Part shown: positions 18,178 to 26,943 of the stretch, piece by piece
Layout: each line of letters starts with the position of its first letter
How positions within the stretch are numbered: the first letter of the stretch is position 1
NCBI GenBank assembly: GCA_026169815.1
Contig: JAPFDT010000038.1
Location: forward strand, 1-64,000
Length of the DNA stretch: 64,000 bases
DNA from: Pseudogracilibacillus sp.
GTDB taxonomy: Bacteria > Bacillota > Bacilli > Bacillales > Amphibacillaceae
Direction: 5' to 3'
Position numbers and translations under genes: made by a program
The notes under the pieces: generated by a model
What the model was told of the DNA's origin: nothing
The model's database searches: none
The model's input: the letters and a program-made list of their open reading frames with translations, nothing else

Positions 18178-19284
18178 ATGCTAGGTAAACGAGTATTAAA
18201 TGATTTGTCTGCTTATCAACAAGGTATGCAAATTTCAGAAGTGAAAAGAAATTATAATTTAGATCGCATTGTAAAGTTATCATCCAATGAAAATCCATAT
18301 GGCTTTTCTGATAAAGTAAAAGAAGATTTAAAGATAGATGAACAACCATTCGAACTTTATCCTGATGGTTATGCTTATGATTTACGAACGAAAGTTGCTA
18401 ATAAACTAACAGTAGGTCCTGATCAACTAGTTTTTGGGTCAGGTTCAGATGAAATCATTACTTTCATTTGTCGTGCTTATTTATATGAAGGAACAAATAC
18501 TATTATGGCTACTCCTACATTTTCACAATACAAACATCATGCATTGATTGAAGGAGCAGAGGTTCGTGAAGTGCCAACTGTAAATGGGAAACATGATCTC
18601 GCTAACATGGCAAAGCAGATTGACGAACAAACGAAAGTAGTTTGGCTCTGTTCACCAGATAATCCAACAGGTGAAATTATTCAACAAAATGCTTTAGAGT
18701 TATTTATGGAGCAATGTCCAAATGATGTATTAGTTATACTAGACGAAGCGTATTACGAATATGTACCTTATTCTTTTCAGTTAAATTTACATGAAAGTTT
18801 AGAGAAATACCCTAACTTAGTCGTATTACGAACATTTTCTAAAATATATGGGTTAGCTGGTTTACGTGTAGGATATGGAATTTCTAGCGAAGTTATTGCT
18901 GAGAAGTTAAACGTTGTACGTGGTCCTTTCAATACGACATCGCTTGCTCAACGAGCTGTTCAAAGTGCTCTTGATGATGATGAGTTTATTGCAAATACTA
19001 AAAAACTTAATTTAGAAGTGAAAAATACTTTTAAAGCATTCTTAGATGAACTTAATTGGGGATACTATGAATCTTTCACAAATTTTTTACTCGTAAAAAC
19101 ACCAATTGATGCAGATAAAACAACACATTATTTGTTAGAAAGAGGATTTATTGTTCGTTCAGGAAATGCATTAGGTTATCCAAATACCGTCCGTATTACA
19201 ATTGGACTAGAACAAGATATGAAAGAACTACAGTTAGTATTACGCCAATTACAAAAAGATGTAGACGAAGAGGTTATTAAATGA
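18178..19284 (+). CDS. hisC: Histidinol-phosphate / aromatic aminotransferase
   Basis: HisC is a PLP-dependent class I/II aminotransferase. In Bacillus the enzyme at this locus serves both histidine synthesis and transamination of prephenate or phenylpyruvate. The 368-residue product has the PLP-lysine region TFSKIYGLAGLRVGYG and LCSPDNPTGE. It starts directly after aroH and overlaps tyrA by four bases. The Shine-Dalgarno sequence GAAGGTGA lies inside the end of aroH. Confidence 0.96.
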   Translation: MLGKRVLNDLSAYQQGMQISEVKRNYNLDRIVKLSSNENPYGFSDKVKEDLKIDEQPFELYPDGYAYDLRTKVANKLTVGPDQLVFGSGSDEIITFICRAYLYEGTNTIMATPTFSQYKHHALIEGAEVREVPTVNGKHDLANMAKQIDEQTKVVWLCSPDNPTGEIIQQNALELFMEQCPNDVLVILDEAYYEYVPYSFQLNLHESLEKYPNLVVLRTFSKIYGLAGLRVGYGISSEVIAEKLNVVRGPFNTTSLAQRAVQSALDDDEFIANTKKLNLEVKNTFKAFLDELNWGYYESFTNFLLVKTPIDADKTTHYLLERGFIVRSGNALGYPNTVRITIGLEQDMKELQLVLRQLQKDVDEEVIK

Positions 19285-20384
19285 AACAAAAAGTATTGAT
19301 TGCAGGATTAGGCTTAATAGGAGCCTCTTTAGCAAAAGCAATAAAAAAATCAGACGAATATACACTATACGGATTTGATGTATTGCCAGATACATTACAA
19401 ACTGCAATCAATGAAAATATAGTTGACAAAACATTTGATCAATTTAGTGAAGCGGCTCAACATGCTGATATTATTATTTTAGCAACGCCAATTTCGGAGA
19501 CGATAACTTTGTTACAACAATTAGATGAGATTGTTTTTGAACATGATGTTATTGTCTCTGATGTTAGTTCTGTTAAAGGCTCTGTTTTAGAAGCAGCTGA
19601 TAAATTGACGAATGAAAATATAATTTTCATTGGCGGACATCCAATGGCAGGATCACATAAATCAGGAATATATGCGGCAAAAGCTCATTTGTTTGAAAAT
19701 GCTATTTTTATTTTAACGCCAACTACAGATTGTGCTAATAGCCATGTAGAAACATTAAAAACAGCGTTACAACATACAAAGGCAAATTTTTTAATATTAC
19801 AACCTGATGAGCATGATGAGATGACAAGTGTTATTTCACACTTTCCTCACTTAATTGCTTCGTCATTAGTACATCAAGCGAAAAAGTGGGAACAAATCCA
19901 TCATTATTTACCAGAACTTGCTGCTGGGGGTTTTAGAGATATAACACGAATTGCTTCTAGTAACCCAAAGATGTGGCAAGATATCTTTATACATAACGGA
20001 GATAAAATGTCTAGATTACTTCAAGACTGGATTAATGAAATGGTGACATTGAAGGAGTATTTAGATAAAAATAATCAATTAGAAATTATAGATTATTTAG
20101 AACAAGCGAAATCTTATCGTGACGGTCTGGGCGAGAAGACGACACGTGGTGCGATTCCATCATTCTATGATGTGTATGTTGATATTAAAGATACACCTGG
20201 TGCAATTGCTTCTGTTACAAACTTACTTGCTGAAAACAATATTAGTATTCGTAATATCCGAATTTTAGAAATAAGAGAAAACATTACAGGAGCTTTACGC
20301 TTAAGTGTAACAACACGCGAAGATCAATTAAGTGCTGTAGATTTATTGAGGCAACATGATTTTAATGCTTTCATTGATCTATAA
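19281..20384 (+). CDS. tyrA: Prephenate dehydrogenase with ACT domain
   Basis: TyrA oxidatively decarboxylates prephenate to 4-hydroxyphenylpyruvate with NAD+. The 367-residue product has an N-terminal Rossmann motif GLGLIGASLA (about residues 9-18), the GGHPMAGSH segment, and a C-terminal ACT domain (about 295-367) that typically binds tyrosine for feedback control. It overlaps hisC by four bases (ATGA). Confidence 0.96.
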   Translation: MKQKVLIAGLGLIGASLAKAIKKSDEYTLYGFDVLPDTLQTAINENIVDKTFDQFSEAAQHADIIILATPISETITLLQQLDEIVFEHDVIVSDVSSVKGSVLEAADKLTNENIIFIGGHPMAGSHKSGIYAAKAHLFENAIFILTPTTDCANSHVETLKTALQHTKANFLILQPDEHDEMTSVISHFPHLIASSLVHQAKKWEQIHHYLPELAAGGFRDITRIASSNPKMWQDIFIHNGDKMSRLLQDWINEMVTLKEYLDKNNQLEIIDYLEQAKSYRDGLGEKTTRGAIPSFYDVYVDIKDTPGAIASVTNLLAENNISIRNIRILEIRENITGALRLSVTTREDQLSAVDLLRQHDFNAFIDL

Positions 20385-20405
20385 GAATAATGAGGGTGAT
20401 TTTTC

Positions 20406-21698
20406 ATGATAAATAATTCATATAATAAAACAAACGGACCATTGGTAGGAGAGCTTTATACACCTGGAGATAAGTCGATATCTCACCGCGCAATTATGTT
20501 AGGCTCTTTAGCTAAAGGTACAACGAAAATAGATAATTTTTTAGATGGTGAGGATTGTTTACGTACGATTGAGATATTCAGACAAATGGGCGTGGATATA
20601 CAACAAAACGGAACAGATGTTATAGTGGAAAGTGAAGGTGTAGAAGGGTTAACTGAACCGAAAGAACCTTTATATTTTGGAAACTCTGGAACGACGGCAA
20701 GATTAATGTTAGGAATTTTACCGGCACTTCCTTTTCACACTGTTGCATACGGGGATCCTCACTTAACGGTACGACCGATGGATCGTGTTATTACACCATT
20801 GACTGAGATGGGCGCAAATATTGATGGTCGAAAAAACGGTTTATACTTACCTTTATCAATTCGAGGGTCTAGTTTAAAAGGTATTCGATATGAATTGCCT
20901 GTTAAAAGTGCTCAAGTAAAATCAGCTGTTTTACTAGCAGGTTTATTTGCAAGTGGAAGTACAACTGTCGTGGAACAAGCTAGCACTAGAGACCATACGG
21001 AAAATATGCTCCGAGCTTTTGGTGCTAATATGGAGAGTTCTGGATTAACACACACTATTAATAACGAAAATACTCTAATTGCAACTGATGTGACAGTACC
21101 AGGAGATATATCCTCTGCAGCTTTCCTTTTAGTCGCGGCAGCTATTGTACCAAATAGTAATTTAACATTAAAAAATGTTGGTTTAAATGAAACAAGAACA
21201 GGTATTATCGATGTATTGAAGCAAATGGGTGCCCATGTAACAATCTCTAATCAACGTGAAATTAGCGGTGAATTACTTGGAGATATCCAAATTAAGCAAC
21301 AATCATTAAAAGGGATAACAATTGATGATAAGCTTATACCTAGATTAATTGATGAATTACCTGTGATTGCTTTATTGGCAACACAAGCAGAAGGAACTAC
21401 TGTAATTAAAGATGCAGAGGAATTAAGAGTGAAAGAAACGGATCGAATTCATGCTGTCGTAGATATATTACAAACATTAGGTGCTAATATAGAGGAAACG
21501 AAAGATGGTATGATTATCCACGGAAAATCAGCTTTAACAGGTGGAGCCATTAAAAGTTATAGTGATCATCGAATTGCTATGATGGGAGTTATAGCTTCGT
21601 TAATAAGTGAACATTCCGTGCAAATTGATGATATATCTTCTATTGATATTTCATACCCAACATTTTTTGAACATTTAAATCAAATCCAACAACAATAG
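20406..21698 (+). CDS. aroA: 3-phosphoshikimate 1-carboxyvinyltransferase (EPSP synthase)
   Basis: EPSP synthase (AroE in Bacillus subtilis nomenclature) joins phosphoenolpyruvate to shikimate 3-phosphate. The 430-residue product has the substrate-binding motif GDKSISHRA (residues 21-29), GNSGTTARL, and the C-terminal RVKETDRI and SYSDHRIAM motifs. It is the last gene of the aroC-aroB-aroH-hisC-tyrA-aroA operon; the terminator stem begins inside its final codons. Confidence 0.97.
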   Translation: MINNSYNKTNGPLVGELYTPGDKSISHRAIMLGSLAKGTTKIDNFLDGEDCLRTIEIFRQMGVDIQQNGTDVIVESEGVEGLTEPKEPLYFGNSGTTARLMLGILPALPFHTVAYGDPHLTVRPMDRVITPLTEMGANIDGRKNGLYLPLSIRGSSLKGIRYELPVKSAQVKSAVLLAGLFASGSTTVVEQASTRDHTENMLRAFGANMESSGLTHTINNENTLIATDVTVPGDISSAAFLLVAAAIVPNSNLTLKNVGLNETRTGIIDVLKQMGAHVTISNQREISGELLGDIQIKQQSLKGITIDDKLIPRLIDELPVIALLATQAEGTTVIKDAEELRVKETDRIHAVVDILQTLGANIEETKDGMIIHGKSALTGGAIKSYSDHRIAMMGVIASLISEHSVQIDDISSIDISYPTFFEHLNQIQQQ

Positions 21699-21728
21699 AA
21701 ACTGCAAACGTAGTTTCTATTGTTTTTT
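21691..21728 (+). terminator. Terminator of the aromatic operon
   Basis: A 13-bp perfect stem (21691-21703 with 21712-21724) ending in T6. The left arm contains the aroA stop codon. Confidence 0.92.
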
Positions 21729-21856
21729 CATTTGAAAAGGAATGACATTATATTTACAGATTAAACGTAAATTGCGAAACAAAACTAAAAGGTATTGCAT
21801 CTCTTCCTAAGCTGAAAAAGGTTTGATTTATATTCAATAATTAGAGGATTACTTCC

Positions 21857-21973
21857 GCAGTCCGAATATATTCCGCTTTCCGCGAGCGAGCGGTGAGCCG
21901 CTTCAGGCTAACGCCTTGCAGGGTCTCACATCGGCTCTTTTCTCTCGCAGGAGTCTCCATATATTCGGACTGC
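21857..21973 (-). repeat. GC-rich palindromic intergenic repeat, copy 1
   Basis: A 117-base element bounded by 15-bp perfect inverted repeats (21857-21871 with 21959-21973). On the minus strand it contains GACTCCTGCG (21946-21955) and CGCGGAAAG (21876-21884), motifs shared with copies 2 and 3. I know this kind of sequence as a widespread intergenic repeat of Bacillaceae genomes. It codes for nothing credible. Confidence 0.75.
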
Positions 21974-22122
21974 TTTGTATTTGCTGTTTCTAGTTCAATT
22001 GACTAAACACACTTTTTCAGTGACTTTATTTCGTTTTATAAGATTTATTTATAGTCACTTTAAACTGTAAATATTTATTTAAAAATGAAAAAGATAAATT
22101 AGATATTTCCACTTTTAATCTC

Positions 22123-22257
22123 GGCAGTTTGGAGCGGAGGGTCGTTTACTCCTGCGGAAACAGAACGAGACTGAAGACCCCGCAGGAAGCGAACTTTGCT
22201 TCCGAGGAGGCTGAAGCCGTTCCCGCGGAAAGAAACGACCCGTAGCGACATACTGCC
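22123..22257 (+). repeat. GC-rich palindromic intergenic repeat, copy 2
   Basis: A 135-base element with imperfect terminal inverted repeats (GGCAGT at 22123-22128 with ACTGCC at 22252-22257, and GGGTCGTTT at 22139-22147 with its complement at 22233-22241). It contains ACTCCTGCGG (22148-22157) and CGCGGAAAG (22224-22232), the same two motifs in the same order as on the minus strand of copy 1. Minus-strand open frames across it are artefacts. Confidence 0.75.
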
Positions 22258-22334
22258 TAGCGCTAAACTAAAATAGATAGTTACGTCACGGTTTCTGTCC
22301 AATGTAATAAAATAAGTTGAATAAATGAGATTCT

Positions 22335-22362
22335 TTGACGGTTTTTTCATACGTGATAGAAT
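22335..22362 (+). promoter_or_regulatory. Sigma-A promoter of ypiA
   Basis: TTGACG at 22335-22340 and TAGAAT at 22357-22362 with a 16-base spacer, 28 bases before the ypiA start. Confidence 0.65.
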
Positions 22363-22390
22363 AATTGTATGGAAAGGAAGTATCAAATAT

Positions 22391-23653
22391 ATGGATACAA
22401 TCAATGAAGCAATACAATTAGTAGAAACAGGAAACATAGATGACGCAATGACATTATTAGCTGATAAAACAACTAACGCATCAGATGATGAAAAGTTTAT
22501 GATTGTCGAATTGTATTATGAATGGGGATTTTTTGAAGAAGCGATTAAATTATTAGAAGATCTAATGGCAAAATATCCTCAAGAAGGAGAAATCATAGCC
22601 TTATTAGCAGAAATAAATATTGAATTAGAAAAAGATGATATCGCAATTGAATTATTAAATAGTATAAACTCAGATGATCCCTTTTATGCTGCGGCACTTA
22701 TCCAATTAGCTGATTTATACCAAGCACAAGGATTATTTGAAGTATCAGAACAAAAGTTAATGGAAGCTAAAAGGCTATATCCAGACGAACTCGTAATTGA
22801 CTTTGCCTTAGGAGAGCTCTTGTTTTCTATAGGACAACCAAATCGCGCTATTCCTTTTTATGAAAGAGTTGTCAAAGAAACAAAAGAGATGAATCAAATT
22901 TTAATTGAAGAAAGGTTAGCTGAAAGTTACGCCTCTATTGGTAACTATGAAGCAGCGCTAGCTTATTATGAACGATTAGATAGCGAACATCCTGATATAT
23001 TGTTTAAATATGGATTTACTGCATTTCAACAAAAGCGTCATGATCTCGCCATTCAAGTATGGAAAAAACTAATTGAAATAGATCCATACTACCATACAGT
23101 ATATGAAGAATTAGCTAGAGCATTAAAAGAGGAAAATTTAATGGAAGATGCTTTTGAAATTGTGCAAAAAGGACTTGAGATGGATGAATTTAATAAAGGT
23201 TTATTTTTCCAAGCTGGTGAATTATCTTATGAATTGGAACGAATTGAAGAAAGTATTGATTATTTACAAAATGCGCTAGCACTTGATCAAGATTATAAAA
23301 AAGCAGTTTTATATTTAGTACGTATTTATAAAGATATCGACAAACATGAAGAAATCATTCGTTTAATTACTGATATAAAAGCAACCGGAGCAATTGATCC
23401 TTTATATGATTGGATGTTAGCAAGAGCATATAATGAAATGGAAGAATATAAAGAAGCGTTACAATCATACAAAGAAGCAAGTATAGGTTTACAAGATGAT
23501 GTCGAATTTTTAAAAGAATATGGGTACTTTTTAATGGAAGAAGGTTTAGTACAAGAGGCAAAACAAACATTAATGAAGTATAGTGAACTTGAACCTTTAG
23601 ATGAGGAAGTAGTTGAATATTTAGAGCGGTTAAACGATTCAAATTATCATTAA
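22391..23653 (+). CDS. ypiA: Tetratricopeptide repeat protein YpiA
   Basis: A 420-residue soluble protein built almost wholly of TPR helices, with repeats from about residue 1 to 415. TPR proteins act as protein-binding scaffolds; no enzyme motif is present. Length and position (aroA-ypiA-ypiB-ypiF-qcrA) match Bacillus subtilis YpiA. I chose ATG 22391 because GGAAAGGAAG precedes it; an upstream ATG at 22325 lies before the promoter's -10 element and would add 22 non-conserved residues. Confidence 0.9.
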   Translation: MDTINEAIQLVETGNIDDAMTLLADKTTNASDDEKFMIVELYYEWGFFEEAIKLLEDLMAKYPQEGEIIALLAEINIELEKDDIAIELLNSINSDDPFYAAALIQLADLYQAQGLFEVSEQKLMEAKRLYPDELVIDFALGELLFSIGQPNRAIPFYERVVKETKEMNQILIEERLAESYASIGNYEAALAYYERLDSEHPDILFKYGFTAFQQKRHDLAIQVWKKLIEIDPYYHTVYEELARALKEENLMEDAFEIVQKGLEMDEFNKGLFFQAGELSYELERIEESIDYLQNALALDQDYKKAVLYLVRIYKDIDKHEEIIRLITDIKATGAIDPLYDWMLARAYNEMEEYKEALQSYKEASIGLQDDVEFLKEYGYFLMEEGLVQEAKQTLMKYSELEPLDEEVVEYLERLNDSNYH

Positions 23654-23690
23654 AATATGCTAAAGTAATGCTTAAGGAGTTGATAATATA

Positions 23691-24212
23691 GTGACAATCC
23701 CTGTTTCAATTGAAAAAAAACGTGCATTTCTCCATTGGTTTATGCAACATCATAAAGTGAAAGAACATGATATCGAATGGTTTCTAAAAGATTTATGTGA
23801 CAATGATCTCGCATTATCACATGTTCGTTTTGTAGATGATATTATGAATTGTCCAAAGGGAATTATTATAACGAGCCATTTAAATGAACAAATTTCATTC
23901 AAGTTTTTTAAAGGGAAAGTAACGACTGACAATGTGTACACAGCATATCATGAGATGAACTTATATCAACATGAACTAATTTTTATCCAACTGACATTTC
24001 CTTTTTGTACACATAGTACATTGTATCAAGACGTGATTGAAGATGGTCTAGAGACACAAATGGAAATAAAAGAAATTGCAGAAGCTGTCTTAGAAAACAC
24101 ATTAACACAAGGTAGAGAAAGCTTTTTAAAAGGACAAATTAATCATGCATTAGAAGAACGTGATTATGAGCAATTTATGTATTACTCATCACAACTAAAA
24201 AAATTACAATAA
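23691..24212 (+). CDS. ypiB: UPF0302 family protein YpiB
   Basis: A 173-residue cytoplasmic protein of the UPF0302 (YpiB) family, function not established. Family landmarks visible are the N-terminal KKRAFLHWF segment and CPKGIIITSH near the middle. The start is GTG 23691, preceded by TTAAGGAGTTG. It is 37 bases behind ypiA and 50 ahead of ypiF, so a ypiA-ypiB-ypiF transcript is likely. Confidence 0.87.
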   Translation: MTIPVSIEKKRAFLHWFMQHHKVKEHDIEWFLKDLCDNDLALSHVRFVDDIMNCPKGIIITSHLNEQISFKFFKGKVTTDNVYTAYHEMNLYQHELIFIQLTFPFCTHSTLYQDVIEDGLETQMEIKEIAEAVLENTLTQGRESFLKGQINHALEERDYEQFMYYSSQLKKLQ

Positions 24213-24262
24213 TAACCTTCGATCTTTTTTAAAAGGTTTTAATTAAGAGGAGAGTCATTAAG

Positions 24263-24721
24263 TTGAAGTGGACACCGGAAGACTTACAAAAATATGTACA
24301 AGCTAAAGAATATATCGATACAGCTATTATACCTGTTTTAGGATTTCAGATGAATGATGAAAAGAAATTAGAGAAGGAAGCTTTTCAACGTGAAGTCTTA
24401 TCTATTTATACAAATGAAATAGAAAAAGAATTAAGTGGACGATTATTGCTTACTCCTCCATATAATTATGTTAAATCAAATGATATGTCAGGAGAATTGA
24501 ATCGTTTAAATGATTGGATAGACCATATTAAAGAACAACCATTTACTTCCGTTTTCATTTTAACATTTGATAATCAATGGAAAAAAAATGAAAAAGATCT
24601 TAACGCAGAATTATTATGGTTTCCGAGTGTACAAACAGGAGATATTAAATCAGAAGAAACAATTCGGATGATTCGGAATCAAGTTGACCAAATTAGTGAA
24701 TTAATTCGCACATATTGGTAA
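24263..24721 (+). CDS. ypiF: DUF2487 family protein YpiF
   Basis: A 152-residue soluble protein matching the DUF2487 family (YpiF) by length, opening sequence (MKWTPEDLQKY) and place directly before qcrA. Function is unknown; in Bacillus it is usually co-located with the bc-type complex genes. The start is TTG 24263 with GAGGAGAG upstream. A separate promoter for qcrA lies downstream. Confidence 0.82.
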   Translation: MKWTPEDLQKYVQAKEYIDTAIIPVLGFQMNDEKKLEKEAFQREVLSIYTNEIEKELSGRLLLTPPYNYVKSNDMSGELNRLNDWIDHIKEQPFTSVFILTFDNQWKKNEKDLNAELLWFPSVQTGDIKSEETIRMIRNQVDQISELIRTYW

Positions 24722-24785
24722 AAACTAAAAAAATAACATTTGAAACAGTGTAATGTAGAAAAAATGACACAAAATGTATTAATGA

Positions 24786-24814
24786 TTGACCATGAACGAA
24801 CTTTGAGATATTAT
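24786..24814 (+). promoter_or_regulatory. Sigma-A promoter of qcrABC
   Basis: TTGACC at 24786-24791 and TATTAT at 24809-24814 with a 17-base spacer, about 70 bases before qcrA. Confidence 0.7.
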
Positions 24815-24884
24815 GGTATTGTCCTAGTAATAATTATATTAATAAACGTCCGTGATTAAACGTGTAAAGAGGGGGGGAAAATAC

Positions 24885-25400
24885 ATGAACGACAAAAAAA
24901 ACAAAGTATCCCGTCGTCAATTTCTAAACTATTCATTAACAGGTTTAGGTGGATTTATGGCTGCAGGTGTTCTAATACCTAACTTACGTTTTGCTGTTGA
25001 CCCTGTATTAAAACAAGCATCAGCTGGTGGTGACTTAGTCAACGTTGGTCTTTCTGAAGATGACATTACTGAGGATCCTCAACGAGTAGACTGGGATGTT
25101 GAACAAGTAGACGGTTGGTATGAATCAGATATTAATCGAACTGCATGGGTTTTTAAAGATGAGAATGGCGATATTCAAGCCTTTTCCCCGGTATGTAAAC
25201 ACTTAGGTTGTTTCGTTACTTGGGAAGGTAGTGATGATTATCCGGATGAGTTCTTCTGTCCTTGTCATGATGGGCGCTACTATAAAGACGGAACGAACGT
25301 ACCGCATACACCACCATTAGCACCATTAGATGTGTATGAACACAAAATTGAAAATGGAATGTTATTTTTAGGTGAACCTAAACCAAGAGAGGGGGCATAA
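24885..25400 (+). CDS. qcrA: Menaquinol:cytochrome c reductase Rieske iron-sulfur subunit
   Basis: QcrA is the 2Fe-2S subunit that takes electrons from menaquinol and passes them to cytochrome c in the membrane. The 171-residue product has a twin-arginine-type N-terminus (SRRQF, residues 9-13) followed by a hydrophobic anchor. In the Rieske domain the cluster ligands are C104, H106, C125 and H128, with C109-C127 positioned as the stabilising disulfide. I chose ATG 24885 with a G-rich Shine-Dalgarno sequence; a GTG at 24852 lacks one. qcrB follows after 6 bases. Confidence 0.97.
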   Translation: MNDKKNKVSRRQFLNYSLTGLGGFMAAGVLIPNLRFAVDPVLKQASAGGDLVNVGLSEDDITEDPQRVDWDVEQVDGWYESDINRTAWVFKDENGDIQAFSPVCKHLGCFVTWEGSDDYPDEFFCPCHDGRYYKDGTNVPHTPPLAPLDVYEHKIENGMLFLGEPKPREGA

Positions 25401-25406
25401 TCGGGT

Positions 25407-26081
25407 ATGCTACAGAAATTATATGATTGGATTGACGATCGAGTAGATGTTACGCCGATTTGGCGCGATATCGCAGACCATGAAGTTCCTGAACATGTAA
25501 ACCCAGCATATCACTTCTCTGCTTTCGTATACTGTTTTGGAGGATTAACATTCTTCATCGTCGTAATTCAGGTATTATCGGGAATGTTTTTAACGATGTA
25601 TTACGTTCCAGATATTGAAAATGCTTGGGAGTCAGTATATTACTTACAAAGTCAGGTTGCACATGGACAAATTGTTCGAGGAATGCACCATTGGGGTGCG
25701 AGTGTTGTTATAGTCATGTTATTATTACATACGATGCGAGTGTTTTTCCAAGGAGCTTATAAGAAACCACGTGAATTAAACTGGATGGTCGGAGTATTAA
25801 TATTCTTTATTATGCTAGGCTTAGGTTTCACAGGTTACTTACTACCATGGGATAACAAAGCATATTTTGCTACACAAGTAGGTCTTGAAATAGCAGAACA
25901 AGTTCCGTTTATCGGAGTTCAATTAAAGACACTGTTAGCTGGAGACCCAACGATTGTTGGTGCGCAAACATTAACTAGATTCTTTGCGATTCATGTCTTC
26001 TTCCTACCAGCTGCTTTATTTGGACTGCTTGCAGTACACTTTATCTTAATTCGTAAGCAAGGTATTGCAGGACCACTATAA
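25407..26081 (+). CDS. qcrB: Menaquinol:cytochrome c reductase cytochrome b subunit
   Basis: QcrB is the b6-type cytochrome of the menaquinol oxidase complex, carrying two b hemes across the membrane. The 224-residue product has four membrane helices and paired heme histidines in the second helix (GMHHWGAS... LLLHTMR) and the fourth (AIHVFFLP ... AVHFILIR). Length matches the short b6-type form rather than full cytochrome b; the rest is supplied by QcrC. The Shine-Dalgarno sequence overlaps the end of qcrA. Confidence 0.97.
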   Translation: MLQKLYDWIDDRVDVTPIWRDIADHEVPEHVNPAYHFSAFVYCFGGLTFFIVVIQVLSGMFLTMYYVPDIENAWESVYYLQSQVAHGQIVRGMHHWGASVVIVMLLLHTMRVFFQGAYKKPRELNWMVGVLIFFIMLGLGFTGYLLPWDNKAYFATQVGLEIAEQVPFIGVQLKTLLAGDPTIVGAQTLTRFFAIHVFFLPAALFGLLAVHFILIRKQGIAGPL

Positions 26082-26096
26082 TAAGGAGGGAAAGTC

Positions 26097-26870
26097 GTGC
26101 AAAGAGGAAAAGGAATGCGATTTGTCGGAGATTCTCGAATTTCCGCAGATAAAACATCAGCAGTACCAAAGGATTATTCCGAATACCCTGGTAGAACAGA
26201 AGCATTTTGGCCGAACTTCTTATTAAAAGAATGGTTAGTTGGATCAGTTTTCTTAATTGGATTCTTATGTGCTACAATTGCAGCACCTACAGGATTACAA
26301 GGACTAGCTGACCCAACAGATGCAGCTTATATACCGTTACCGGATTGGTACTTCTTATTCTTATATGAACTATTAAAGTATGATTTCGCAAGTGGACCTT
26401 ATACATTATTAGGAATACTTGTCTTACCAGGCCTTGCATTTGGAGCACTTTTATTGGCGCCATTTCTTGATAATGGACCTGGAAGAAGACCACCTAAGCG
26501 ACCAATTGCAGTTGCAATGATGTTACTTGCACTTGCTTCTGTATTCTGGTTAACATATGAATCTGCAGCACCAGTTGATTTCAAACAAATTGCAGCAGAT
26601 AACCCACCAGTACCACCATCAGATGTCGAAATTGACATGGACCATGAAGGCTACTCTATTTATGAAAATAGTTGTGCTGGATGTCATGGTGATGCGTTAG
26701 AAGGTGGAGCAGCAGGACCGACATTATTTGAAACAGGTCATGATGCAGAAGAAATTGCAGATATTGCTGTTAATGGTATAGGAGATATGCCAGCAGGTAT
26801 TTTTGAAGGTTCTGATGAAGAACTAGAACAGCTTGCTGACTTTATCCTAGAAGTAACAGAAGAAGAATAA
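26097..26870 (+). CDS. qcrC: Menaquinol:cytochrome c reductase cytochrome b/c subunit
   Basis: QcrC is a fusion of a subunit IV-like membrane part (about residues 1-165, three helices, including the PLPDWYFLF quinol-site motif) with a C-terminal cytochrome c domain. The heme c motif CAGCH is at residues 193-197. This fusion is characteristic of Bacillus bc complexes. The start is GTG 26097 with AAGGAGGG upstream. It ends the qcrABC operon. Confidence 0.97.
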   Translation: MQRGKGMRFVGDSRISADKTSAVPKDYSEYPGRTEAFWPNFLLKEWLVGSVFLIGFLCATIAAPTGLQGLADPTDAAYIPLPDWYFLFLYELLKYDFASGPYTLLGILVLPGLAFGALLLAPFLDNGPGRRPPKRPIAVAMMLLALASVFWLTYESAAPVDFKQIAADNPPVPPSDVEIDMDHEGYSIYENSCAGCHGDALEGGAAGPTLFETGHDAEEIADIAVNGIGDMPAGIFEGSDEELEQLADFILEVTEEE

Positions 26871-26880
26871 AAAGCATGTG

Positions 26881-26920
26881 AAGCATCTTTACCCTTGTTG
26901 GTAAAGATGCTTCTTTATCT
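26881..26920 (+). terminator. Terminator of qcrABC
   Basis: A 14-bp perfect stem (26881-26894 with 26901-26914), 6-base loop, followed by a short TTTAT tail. Confidence 0.85.
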
Positions 26921-26943
26921 ATAACGTAAAGTAGGTGTAACGA

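Larger units (their letters stand above)
21699..22390. other. Repeat-bearing gene-free region between aroA and ypiA
   Basis: About 690 bases without a credible gene. It holds the aroA terminator, two GC-rich palindromic repeats (21857-21973 and 22123-22257), a weak inverted repeat near 22019-22059, and the ypiA promoter. The repeats are much richer in G+C than everything around them. Confidence 0.75.

Noticed and set aside
21857-22257. CRISPR-like array
   Set aside because: Only two elements, in opposite orientation, with no regular short repeats or spacers and no cas genes.
22099-22437. Minus-strand reading frame of 112 codons across the aroA-ypiA gap
   Set aside because: It spans GC-rich repeat copy 2 and the ypiA promoter and start; a translated repeat, not a gene.
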